DNA of 28,155 nt from the NCBI GenBank assembly GCA_002429045.1, contig DIYM01000093.1, positions 1 to 28,155 of the forward strand. Direction: 5' to 3'. The stretch's first letter is position 1. Every line of letters starts with the position of its first letter. The DNA is from Phycisphaerales bacterium UBA6054 (lineage in GTDB: Bacteria; Planctomycetota; Phycisphaerae; Phycisphaerales; UBA1924). A program made the position numbers and the translations under genes. This document shows, piece after piece, positions 15,734-23,095 of the stretch. Under the pieces are notes generated by a model. That model was not told the origin of the DNA. It did not search any database and worked only from the letters and a program-made list of their open reading frames with translations.

Positions 15734-16405
15734 ATGACCCAGACGAACCCGCCGCCCGATGCGTCCATGCCGCAGCCGGGCTACCCGCCGCACGATTCGG
15801 ACCGGCTGTCTCAGGTCGCGTTGTGGTCGATGATCCTCGGGATCGTCGGGGTCTGTATCCCGCTGACGGCGCTCCCCGCGTTGATCATGGGCATCGTCGG
15901 GATCGCGACGACGGGGGCCGGCAAGCTGCGCGGCCAGGGCTTCGCGGTCGCCGGCACCGTCCTGGGCGCCTTGGGGCTGTTCGGCTCGTGCCTGTGGATC
16001 GGCATCATGCTGCCCGCATTGGGTGCCGCACGCCAGACCGCGATGGAGCTGAAGAGCAGCACGCAACTGCGATCGATCGGGCAGGCGATGACCGTCTACG
16101 CAAGCAGCAACGACGGCCGGTTCCCGCCCGCGGACCGGGCGTTCGAGATCCTGCTGGACGAGGGTCTGCTCGCGCCCGAGATCCTGGTGTCGCCGCTCGA
16201 GGACGGGGACGGTGTCTCGTACATCCTGACCGGGTTGGGAGAGCAGTCGTTCAGCGCCACCGAGATCTTGGCGTACGAGGACCCCAAGCACATGGACGGG
16301 GGCGTGCACGTGCTGTTCGGGGACGGGATCGTGCAGTCGATCCCGCACGAACGCTTCGAGGAAATGCTTGCCGAGCAAGAGCGACAGCGGCCATCGTCGC
16401 CCTGA
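15734..16405 (+). CDS. DUF4190-like membrane protein with prepilin/DUF1559-like tail
   Basis: 223 aa; AGGGAG (15721-15726) lies seven bases before the ATG. A Pro-rich N-terminal tail (1-25) is followed by hydrophobic segments at about 28-46 and 50-60, the loop GKLRGQGFAVAG, then about 70-93, the pattern of DUF4190. Directly after comes LPALGAARQTAMELKSSTQLRSIGQAMTVYASSNDGRFP (93-131), which matches the helix of planctomycete prepilin-like (DUF1559) proteins. The end has HMDGGVHVLFGDG (186-198), a version of their closing motif. There is no standard prepilin peptidase site at the N-terminus, so the tail is probably displayed from a multi-helix anchor. Function unknown. Confidence 0.82.
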   Translation: MTQTNPPPDASMPQPGYPPHDSDRLSQVALWSMILGIVGVCIPLTALPALIMGIVGIATTGAGKLRGQGFAVAGTVLGALGLFGSCLWIGIMLPALGAARQTAMELKSSTQLRSIGQAMTVYASSNDGRFPPADRAFEILLDEGLLAPEILVSPLEDGDGVSYILTGLGEQSFSATEILAYEDPKHMDGGVHVLFGDGIVQSIPHERFEEMLAEQERQRPSSP

Positions 16406-16432
16406 CGCCCGGTTTCCGCGGGAGGGGGCGCG

Positions 16433-17041
16433 ATGCGACACCCGTTGCTTTGTTTGTCGGCGTTGGTGCTAGGCGTGGTGCCCGGCGTGCCGCTGGCCGG
16501 CTGCACGAGCACATGGCAGGACCACTACGAGGGGGCCCGCGTCGGCGTGTACGAGCCGACCGAGGTTGTGATCGTGCGCGAGGTGCCGTGGGCGCGGATA
16601 GACGGCACGCTGCGTCGCATCGAGGCCGAGCGGGCGGCGTCGGACGTACACCGGGACGAGTGGACCCGCGAGCAGAAGATGGGCGAGCAGGCCGAACTGC
16701 TCACCGGCTTGCAGATCAGCGAAGACCCGCGCGACATCATCGTGCTCGGGCGCAGCGTGTTCCGCTCGACCAACCATCTCAGCCCCGAGGACGGCTCGCT
16801 CGGGGAGTTCGCGGCCGAGATCGGGGCGGACTACGCCGTCTGGTCGGCCCACTACCTCGGCACCAAGCAAGTCGTGCAGCAGGAGCCGGTCCGCGAGTGG
16901 GGCTTGGGCTCACGCGGCTCCTACGACAAGCACGGCCGCTACCGGCGCGACTACCACCCGTGGGACCGGACCGTGTTCGTCCCCGTGGTTGTCGAGGCCG
17001 ACGAGTACGCGTGGGTGGTGTACTACCTGCGCCGGCGGTGA
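16433..17041 (+). CDS. Predicted lipoprotein, unknown function
   Basis: 202 aa. Signal peptide 1-23 ends in lipobox LAGC with C24. GGAGG (16421-16425) lies seven bases before the ATG. The mature part has a helical Glu/Arg-rich middle (60-90), an ISEDPRDIIVLGRSVF strand, then IGADYAVWSAHYLGTKQVVQQEPV (about 133-156), a basic and aromatic Gly/Tyr/Arg stretch and a hydrophobic terminal strand VEADEYAWVVYYLRRR. The GADYxVxSxxYLGT pattern resembles a recurring element in bacterial surface lipoproteins, but I cannot name a family. It probably shares a transcript with the prepilin-like gene 27 bases upstream. Its stop is one base from the stop of uvrC. Confidence 0.8.
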   Translation: MRHPLLCLSALVLGVVPGVPLAGCTSTWQDHYEGARVGVYEPTEVVIVREVPWARIDGTLRRIEAERAASDVHRDEWTREQKMGEQAELLTGLQISEDPRDIIVLGRSVFRSTNHLSPEDGSLGEFAAEIGADYAVWSAHYLGTKQVVQQEPVREWGLGSRGSYDKHGRYRRDYHPWDRTVFVPVVVEADEYAWVVYYLRRR

Positions 17042-17042
17042 G

Positions 17043-18500
17043 TCACTCCCCCAGCGTCTTCTTGCGCCTGAGGATGTGGTGGTAGTGCTGCGCGAAGCGG
17101 TGGGCCTCGTCGCGGACCTGCTGGAGCAGGCGCAGGCCCGCGTTGTTGCGGCTGAGCCGGATGGGCTCCTTCTCGCGCTGCACGTAGACCAGCTCTTCTT
17201 TCTTGGCGATCGAGATGACCATCGGCGGCTTGGTGTCCAGCGTGTCGAAGGCTTCGAGGGCGGCGTGGAGCTGTCCGAGCCCGCCGTCGATGAGGATGAC
17301 GTCGGGGTACAACTCGTGCCCGGCGCCGGCTTCGCGGTATCGGCGTGACACGACCTCGGCCAGGGCGGCGTAATCGTCGTTCGCCCGCCCGCCGGGCAGG
17401 TTGGTGAAGGACTTGATGCGGTAGCGTCGGTACTCGTCCTTGAACGGCTTGCCGTCGATGAAGCAGACCTTGCTGCCGACGGTCTCGCCGCCCTGGAGGT
17501 GGGCGATGTCGAAGCCCTCGACGCAGCGGATGGGGCGTTCCATGCCCAGGGCTTTCTGCAGGGCGGCGGTGCCCTTCTTGGGGTCGATGTAGCCGATCTC
17601 GGTCTCGGGCTGCCATTGGTCGGAGCGGCTGCCGCGATCGGAGAGCTTCTCGATCGCCCTGATCTGGTCACGCAACCCGGCGGCCCGTTCGAACTCGAGG
17701 TTCTTGGAGGCGTCTTCCATCTCCGTGCGCATCTCGCGGAGCATGGCCGACCGTTTGGTGCCGAGGAACTTGACGAAGCGGTCGATGTCCCGGCCGTAGG
17801 CGGTGACGGAGATCGACTCGTTGCACGGCGCGGTGCACTGGCCGATCGAGGCGAGCAGGCACGGGCGGAAGTAGCGGTTCTTGGGGTCGCCCTCGGCGAT
17901 GTCGAGCTTGCAGGTGCGGTACTTGAAGACACGCTGCAGCGTCTGGACGGCTTCGCGGAGCGCGCCGGCGTTGGCGAAGGGCCCGAAGATCCGCGCGTTG
18001 CGCATCTCGGGGAACTGCTCGCCGGTCTTCTCGTTGACGCCGGTGGGGTTGCGCGTCACGAACACGCGCGGGTAGTCCTCGTTGCGGGTGACGACGAGGT
18101 AGGGGAAGGACTTGTCGTCGACGAGGCGTTCGTTGTACGCCGGGCGGATGTCCTTGATCAGCCGGTTCTCGGTGAGCAGGGCTTCCCACTCGCTGTCGGT
18201 CGCGAGGAAGTCGAAGACATGGACCTCGGCGAGCATGCGGGACTTCTTGGGGCCGAGGTCGGCGCTGGGTACGAAGTAGGACGCGACGCGGTCGGGCAGG
18301 TTGGCGGCCTTGCCGACGTACAGCACCACGCCCCTGTGGTCCTTCATCAGGTACACGCCCGGGACGGGTGGCAGGTCCCGGGCGGCTTTGAGCAGGCGCG
18401 CGAGTCGGGCCGCGCGTGTCTCCGTCCCCCACGCCGGCGGCGCGTCGGCGGGCTGGAAGCCCTCCTCATCGAGATGGATCGGGTCCGGGTCGTCGGGCAC
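17043..18500 (-). CDS. uvrC: Excinuclease ABC subunit UvrC, shortened form
   Basis: 485 aa against about 600 for typical UvrC; makes both incisions in nucleotide excision repair. The GIY-YIG nuclease spans about 45-125 (PGVYLM, YVGKA 61-65, catalytic-type E112). The iron-sulfur cysteines are C197, C214, C222 and C226. The UVR helix pair is at about 255-288. The RNase H-like nuclease is present with FDIAH (D331), LIDGG (D405) and RDEAHRFA (H467). Only about 45 residues separate the UVR motif from FDIAH, where roughly 100 more are usual, and the protein stops after the RNase H domain, so the helix-hairpin-helix tail is missing. The GTG start is five bases after TACGAT, without a ribosome site. 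Confidence 0.96.
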   Translation of the reverse strand: MPDDPDPIHLDEEGFQPADAPPAWGTETRAARLARLLKAARDLPPVPGVYLMKDHRGVVLYVGKAANLPDRVASYFVPSADLGPKKSRMLAEVHVFDFLATDSEWEALLTENRLIKDIRPAYNERLVDDKSFPYLVVTRNEDYPRVFVTRNPTGVNEKTGEQFPEMRNARIFGPFANAGALREAVQTLQRVFKYRTCKLDIAEGDPKNRYFRPCLLASIGQCTAPCNESISVTAYGRDIDRFVKFLGTKRSAMLREMRTEMEDASKNLEFERAAGLRDQIRAIEKLSDRGSRSDQWQPETEIGYIDPKKGTAALQKALGMERPIRCVEGFDIAHLQGGETVGSKVCFIDGKPFKDEYRRYRIKSFTNLPGGRANDDYAALAEVVSRRYREAGAGHELYPDVILIDGGLGQLHAALEAFDTLDTKPPMVISIAKKEELVYVQREKEPIRLSRNNAGLRLLQQVRDEAHRFAQHYHHILRRKKTLGE

Positions 18501-18505
18501 GGGGC

Positions 18506-18511
18506 ATCGTA
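18506..18511 (-). promoter_or_regulatory. -10-like box of uvrC, leaderless layout
   Basis: TACGAT on the minus strand, five bases before the uvrC GTG. It is the same hexamer at the same distance as in front of the CLC gene. No ribosome site, no clear -35. Confidence 0.4.
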
Positions 18512-18581
18512 TTCGAGCGGGCCCGCGATTCCGATCCGCCGAGGATCACGAACGGCGCGAACCCTGGCGGGGCCCGGGCAT

Positions 18582-18587
18582 TACCCT
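18582..18587 (+). promoter_or_regulatory. -10-like box of zinc-ribbon/HEAT gene, leaderless layout
   Basis: TACCCT, five bases before the ATG at 18593. Divergent from the uvrC box; the 92-base gap seems to hold only these two promoters. Confidence 0.4.
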
Positions 18588-18592
18588 ATGTC

Positions 18593-20002
18593 ATGCTCTT
18601 CCTGGCGATCGGTTGGGTGGTGATCGGTCTCGGCACGCTCGGCGTGCTGGCCGCGCTGTTCGTGGACCGGTCGCGCGGGCGGCGGCGGTGCCCGCGATGC
18701 CACTACGACCTGGCCCACACCGAGGGGCTCGCCTGCCCCGAGTGCGGGCGTGCGCACGCCCACGAGGGGCGGCTCTACCTGACCCGTCGGCACTGGGGGC
18801 TCGCGTGCGTCGCGTTTGTTGTCGCGCTGGTTGGGGTGTCTCTGCTCTACGTGCCGCGCGTGCAGAAGCACGGCTGGGCTCGCGTCACGCCCACCTGGGC
18901 GCTGATCGCTTCGTTCGAGCGTCTCGACAACCTCGGGCCCGGGTGGACCACGGAACTGACCGCCCGCCTGCGTTTGCCCACCACGACCGATCGGGCCCGC
19001 CGATCGCTGCTGAACCGCGCGATCCGCATCGCGGGCGATGATGACGCCGACCCCGCCGATCGTGTGCGAGCGATCCGCGTCATCACGGATTCGGAGGACC
19101 CGAACGGTGCGCCGTTCTACGGGGCGTACCCGAACTCGGTTCCGTATGCCTCGCGCGTGTCGGCGTTCAACGACGCGTTCGATCGGGCGTACGACGCGCT
19201 GCTGTCGGCGACGCTCGACGACGATGTGTCGGTCCAGCACGCCGCCGGCGTGGCGATGGGCGCGTTCTACTCGTCGTTCGGTGCGCCAAAGCCCGGGAAC
19301 AGCCTGCCGACCCGCCACGCGTACCCCGCGATGGCCGCCCTGCTCGTGACGCCCGGCGTGGGGTCAGGTGGGGGCGGGTTTCTCGGTTCGGGCTTCTTTA
19401 GCGCGGTCGGGCAACGCTCGCACGGGGTGTGGCGTGTGCTCCACGGGCCCGACGTCGAGCGTCCGCTCGACCCCGTCATGCGGGAATGGGCCGATCACGC
19501 CCGCGACCGCGACGCGTCGGTCGCCCGCCTGTGCGAGGACGCCGACCATCGGTCGTGGCCTGTCGCGGTGCTCGCGACGTGGGGCCTCCTGGCGCTCGAT
19601 GCGGGCACGCCCGAGACCATCGAAGCCCTCGGGCGCGCGTCGCGGCACGCCCAGCCGGACGTGCGAGAGACCGCCGTGGTCGTGGCCGAGCAGCTCGCCG
19701 GGCGGGGTTACATCCGGTATGACGCGGCGTTCTTCGTCGCGATGCTCGCCGACCCCGACGAGCGCGTCCGCGGCAAGGCCCGGGGTGCCATCCTCGGCGC
19801 CGAGCCGATGCCCGTCGAGGGATTCGCGATCATCTTCGAGTTGCTGGACACACCGACGGTGCCGCCCCAACGCTCTGGACTGGCGTGGGCCGAGCATGTC
19901 GAGGAGCATCTCGAAGAGTGGCACGAGCGCGGCATGACGCCATACGACCCGGCGCTGCTCGAGGAACTGCGCGCGCGGGTGGAACGGGCTCGGAAGGACT
20001 GA
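18593..20002 (+). CDS. Membrane protein with zinc ribbon and HEAT-like repeats
   Basis: 469 aa from the ATG at 18593, chosen because the hydrophobic N-terminus starts there and a TACCCT box lies five bases upstream; the open frame back to 18416 overlaps uvrC and has no membrane or domain signal. Hydrophobic segments at 1-24 and about 68-88 flank a four-cysteine zinc ribbon (C33-x2-C36, C48-x2-C51), a planctomycete-typical CPxCxYDL...CPECG module. The rest is soluble: helical repeats with alternating Ala/Leu, such as SATLDDDVSVQHAAGVAMGAF and MLADPDERVRGKARGAILG, fit HEAT-type repeats that bind proteins. A Gly-rich loop lies near 255-275. Likely a scaffold at the membrane; no enzymatic motif seen. 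Confidence 0.82.
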   Translation: MLFLAIGWVVIGLGTLGVLAALFVDRSRGRRRCPRCHYDLAHTEGLACPECGRAHAHEGRLYLTRRHWGLACVAFVVALVGVSLLYVPRVQKHGWARVTPTWALIASFERLDNLGPGWTTELTARLRLPTTTDRARRSLLNRAIRIAGDDDADPADRVRAIRVITDSEDPNGAPFYGAYPNSVPYASRVSAFNDAFDRAYDALLSATLDDDVSVQHAAGVAMGAFYSSFGAPKPGNSLPTRHAYPAMAALLVTPGVGSGGGGFLGSGFFSAVGQRSHGVWRVLHGPDVERPLDPVMREWADHARDRDASVARLCEDADHRSWPVAVLATWGLLALDAGTPETIEALGRASRHAQPDVRETAVVVAEQLAGRGYIRYDAAFFVAMLADPDERVRGKARGAILGAEPMPVEGFAIIFELLDTPTVPPQRSGLAWAEHVEEHLEEWHERGMTPYDPALLEELRARVERARKD

Positions 20003-20047
20003 TTGATCCGGGCGTGCGGGTCGGGCGTGCGGGTGCCCAACGACAAG

Positions 20048-20073
20048 AAAGCCGACCCGTCGGGGTCGGCTTT
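20048..20073. terminator. Bidirectional hairpin terminator
   Basis: Arms AAAGCCGACCC (20048-20058) and its exact complement (20063-20073) around a GTCG loop, with A-run on the left flank and T-run on the right, so either strand ends with T residues after a GC stem. It stands 45 bases after the HEAT gene stop and 24 before the convergent lipoprotein stop. Confidence 0.88.
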
Positions 20074-20097
20074 CGGTGGGTTCGGTTGCTGTGGGGC

Positions 20098-20520
20098 TTA
20101 CTCGTAGATGTAGCCCGGGCCACGCCACATCTGCCACTTCTGGAGTCGGAAACGCCAGAACTGTTCCTCGAAGTTCTTCTGGGCCTCGGGCGACCAGTTC
20201 TGGTACGCCGGGAGCAGGCGGGCCTCGGACGCGATCTCGCGGAGCTTGTCCTCGGCCTCCTGCACCGTCAGCGGCTCCGCTTCGCCCGAGCGGATCTGGG
20301 CGTGGAGCAGTTCCTGGTACATGTTGTTGACGCGGGCGTAGTCCTCGAGCGTCTGTTCGCTGAGGGGGGCGGCGTTGAGCCTGGCGCTCTCGGCACGGAG
20401 CACCGTGTCGATCGCTCGGGCCTGGTGACGCTGGCCCTCGGTCCGCTCGACCCGGCATCCGGTCAGGGTGCTCAGGGCGATCAGCCCAAGACTCATGGCG
20501 ATTGCTGTGCGACGCTTCAT
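20098..20520 (-). CDS. Small predicted lipoprotein, unknown function
   Basis: 140 aa from the ATG at 20520; GGGAG lies five bases upstream, while the in-frame GTG and ATG further upstream lack one. The signal peptide MKRRTAIAMSLGLIALSTLTGC has its lipobox Cys at C22. The mature protein is mostly helical and charged (QEAEDKLREIASEARLL, PEAQKNFEEQFWRFRLQKWQMW) and ends in an aromatic GPGYIYE tail. I recognise no family. It is 84 bases downstream of the M20 amidohydrolase on the same strand, with a GC hairpin between them, so it may be separately transcribed. Confidence 0.8.
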   Translation of the reverse strand: MKRRTAIAMSLGLIALSTLTGCRVERTEGQRHQARAIDTVLRAESARLNAAPLSEQTLEDYARVNNMYQELLHAQIRSGEAEPLTVQEAEDKLREIASEARLLPAYQNWSPEAQKNFEEQFWRFRLQKWQMWRGPGYIYE

Positions 20521-20572
20521 ACCCACTCCCATCGGTTCCCGGACGGGGGCGATCCAGCCCCGGTCCGCGTCT

Positions 20573-20597
20573 GCCCCGGGTTTCTTGGTCCCGGGGC
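20573..20597 (-). terminator. GC-rich hairpin after the M20 gene, possible terminator
   Basis: GCCCCGGG (20573-20580) pairs with CCCGGGGC (20590-20597) around a nine-base loop, eight bases after the amidohydrolase stop on the minus strand. No T-run follows, so termination is uncertain. Confidence 0.3.
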
Positions 20598-20604
20598 TGT
20601 CATG

Positions 20605-21843
20605 TTAGCTCAACGCCAGGCGGCACATCATCTCCACCCCGACCGCGATGGCGTCATCCGGAAAATCGAACTCGGGCTGGTGGAGTTGGGGGACATCACC
20701 CGCGCCGTCGGGCATCAGCCCGACCAAGTAGAAGCACGAGGGGACCCTGTTGGCGTAGAACGAGAAGTCCTCGCCGCCCATCGAGGGCTCGGGGAAGACC
20801 TCGGCCCCCCGCGCAAAGGCTGCGCCCCGGGCGGTCTCGAGCACCCGCTCGGCCTCGCCCGGGTCGTTCAGGGTCACCGGGTAGCCCTCGGTGATCTCCA
20901 GTTCGCCCCGGCAGCCCATCGACGACGCCACGCCCTCGACGATCTCTCTGAGCCGGTGCTTGGCGAGTTCGCGGGTCTCGGCGTCGAGCGTCCGGATCGT
21001 GCCGCGGAGTTCGGCTCCTTCCGGGATGACGTTGATCGCGGTCCCGGCATGGAACACCCCGAACGTGACCACGACCGAGCCGACTGGTGAGACATTGCGG
21101 CTGGCAATGGTCTGTGCGGCGCTGATGATCTGAGCGCCCGCGACGATCGGATCGGCGCCCATGTGCGGGTAGGCGGCGTGGGCCTGCGTCCCGGTGATGG
21201 TGACCCTGATCTCGTCGGTGGAGGCGAGCAGCGGGCCCGGCTTGGTCGCGATGGTGTTCATGGGCAGCCCGGGCCAGCCGTGGAGCCCGTACATGCGGGT
21301 CACTGGGGGTCCGAGCGTGCCGTCGGGCCCGCCTGTGAGCGCTCCGTCGCGGCACATCTTCTCGCCGCCCGCGCCGCCCTCCTCGGCCGGCTGGAACACC
21401 AGGGTGACCGGGTTGGGGCGGTGCGCGGTCTGGGAGAGGATCCGGGCGGCGCCCAGCAGGATCGCGGTGTGCCCGTCGTGCCCGCACGCGTGCATCACGC
21501 CCGGGCTGGTCGAGGCGTATGGCTTGCCCGTGCGTTCGGTGATCGGGAGGGCGTCCATATCGGCGCGGAGCCCGATGCACGGGCCCGGGGCGTCGGCGGT
21601 CGCCGGGAGGTGCGCGAGGACACCCGTGCCCTTCCCGGGCTCGTGCCCGCCCATGCCCGCGGCGAAGCGGATCCCGAGACGTGTCAACTCGTCCTGAACG
21701 GTCTGCGAGGTCCGGTGTTCTTCGAACCGGATCTCGGGGTGGGCGTGCAGATCACGCCGGATCGCGGTGAGCGATCGCAACTCGGGGGTGATGCGGTCTG
21801 CGAGGCTGTCGAGCACGGCTTGTTGGTCGGCGGTCGCTGGCAT
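20605..21843 (-). CDS. M20-family amidohydrolase (hippurate/N-acyl-amino-acid hydrolase type)
   Basis: 412 aa. Zinc-dependent hydrolase that removes acyl groups from N-acylated amino acids or related amides. Motifs run in family order: RRDLHAHPE (29-37), GLRADMDALPI (91-101), HACGHDGHTA (118-127, metal ligands C120 and H122), the catalytic pair QPAEEGGAGG (E154/E155), the dimerisation domain with GTQAHAAYPHMGADPI, and GGEDFSFYA near the C-terminus. That set fits the IAA-amino-acid hydrolase/hippuricase branch rather than DapE or carboxypeptidase G2. No signal peptide is visible, so it is cytosolic. The ATG follows TACCAT by five bases with no ribosome site. The exact substrate cannot be read from sequence. 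Confidence 0.94.
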   Translation of the reverse strand: MPATADQQAVLDSLADRITPELRSLTAIRRDLHAHPEIRFEEHRTSQTVQDELTRLGIRFAAGMGGHEPGKGTGVLAHLPATADAPGPCIGLRADMDALPITERTGKPYASTSPGVMHACGHDGHTAILLGAARILSQTAHRPNPVTLVFQPAEEGGAGGEKMCRDGALTGGPDGTLGPPVTRMYGLHGWPGLPMNTIATKPGPLLASTDEIRVTITGTQAHAAYPHMGADPIVAGAQIISAAQTIASRNVSPVGSVVVTFGVFHAGTAINVIPEGAELRGTIRTLDAETRELAKHRLREIVEGVASSMGCRGELEITEGYPVTLNDPGEAERVLETARGAAFARGAEVFPEPSMGGEDFSFYANRVPSCFYLVGLMPDGAGDVPQLHQPEFDFPDDAIAVGVEMMCRLALS

Positions 21844-21848
21844 CCCGC

Positions 21849-21854
21849 ATGGTA
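21849..21854 (-). promoter_or_regulatory. -10-like box of M20 gene, leaderless layout
   Basis: TACCAT on the minus strand, five bases before the ATG. The region upstream is almost pure G/C, which makes this hexamer stand out. Confidence 0.4.
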
Positions 21855-21894
21855 CGGGGCGGGGGCGGGCCCGGTTCGCGGGCGCTGCCCCGGA

Positions 21895-22989
21895 TCACGC
21901 CGCCTGCGGGACGGGGCGATCGGCGGGGTCCGCATTGGTCTCTGCCATGTGGCGGATCGCGATCTGCTTCAGTTCGGGCTCGGCGTGGCTGTGTCCCGAT
22001 CTCTCGCTGGCCGAGCGGATGGCATCGAACCGGTTCGCGCACTCGATGAAGGCGTCGACCACGGCCGGATCGAAGTGCGAGCCCCGCTGGGAGAGGATCA
22101 GCTTGCGGGCCTGCCCGTGGGTCATCGCCGCCTTGTAGACGCGCTCGGATGTGACGGCGTCGTAGAAGTCCGCCATCGCGACGATGCGTGCCGAGAGCGA
22201 GATGTCCCGGCCCGATATGCCGAACGGGTACCCGGAGCCGTCCCACTTCTCGTGGTGCTGGAGCGCGATCTCGATGCCCATGTCGATGAACGGGTCGGCG
22301 CCGAGTTTCTGGCGGATCGCGATCAGCGTGTCGGCACCGATCAACGCGTGGGTCTGCATGACATCGCGTTCCGCATCGGTCAGGCGTCCCGGCTTGAGGA
22401 GGATGCGGTCCGGGATGCCGACCTTGCCGATGTCGTGGAGCGAGCTGGCCAGCGTGAGGCGCTCGATCCACGCGTTGTCGATCTCGGGGTACGCGTCCGG
22501 GTTCGGGTCTCTCAACGCGTTGGCGAGCAGGCCGGCGTACCGGCCGATCCGCTCGAGGTGGGCGCCGGTGTCCGTGTCCCGGTAGTCGGCGAGCTTGGCG
22601 AGCCCGAAGATCAACGCGTCGCGTCGGGCCAACCCGTCGCGGACGCCACGCTGGACCTCGGCGTTGAGCACGCTGTTGCGGTGCTCGACGGAGTCGCGGT
22701 AGCGTCGCCCGGCGAAGACCAGCACGGTCGCGGTCAGCACGAACACGCAGAGCGATACCGAGAGCTGGAACACCATCAGCCGGTCGGCCCAGACAGGGGC
22801 CAGGTGCATCTCGCGGCGCAGCCAGAAGTCGATCAGCAGCGCCCCGCCGAGCAGCACGGCCGCCTGTGCGAGCAGCACGCCGACGAACAGCGCCCGCCTG
22901 GTCCCCGGGCGGAAGGACCACACGTTGCCCAGCGCGGGCGGGTCGTTCGGGATGGGATCCTGGATGCTCACCGCCGAGAGCATCGGCAT
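21895..22989 (-). CDS. Membrane-anchored HD-GYP domain protein
   Basis: 364 aa. Two membrane helices at about 33-55 and 73-93 are followed by a short helical linker and an HD-GYP domain (125-330). The metal and signature residues are present: H144, H185-D186 in SLHDIGKVGIPD, H214, and HHEKWDGSGYP (245-255). HD-GYP proteins hydrolyse cyclic di-GMP or related dinucleotides, and this one keeps the residues expected for activity. There is no periplasmic sensor of note between the helices (about 17 residues), so the signal probably comes through the membrane part or a partner. The start at 22989 has a second in-frame ATG two codons later. No cyclase gene is in this window. Confidence 0.93.
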   Translation of the reverse strand: MPMLSAVSIQDPIPNDPPALGNVWSFRPGTRRALFVGVLLAQAAVLLGGALLIDFWLRREMHLAPVWADRLMVFQLSVSLCVFVLTATVLVFAGRRYRDSVEHRNSVLNAEVQRGVRDGLARRDALIFGLAKLADYRDTDTGAHLERIGRYAGLLANALRDPNPDAYPEIDNAWIERLTLASSLHDIGKVGIPDRILLKPGRLTDAERDVMQTHALIGADTLIAIRQKLGADPFIDMGIEIALQHHEKWDGSGYPFGISGRDISLSARIVAMADFYDAVTSERVYKAAMTHGQARKLILSQRGSHFDPAVVDAFIECANRFDAIRSASERSGHSHAEPELKQIAIRHMAETNADPADRPVPQAA

Positions 22990-23095
22990 CAGCGGGATAC
23001 GGGCTGCCCGCTGTCGAAGCGATCGCTGGAATCGTGTGCGCTGGGGGTGGGAATATGCCGTGCGTCCGGGCCGCGCCGACCCGGGGCGGGCCGAT

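Noticed and set aside
18416..18592. Upstream extension of the zinc-ribbon/HEAT protein
   Set aside because: It would overlap the start of uvrC, adds Arg/Pro-rich residues ahead of the membrane helix, and ignores the TACCCT box next to ATG 18593.
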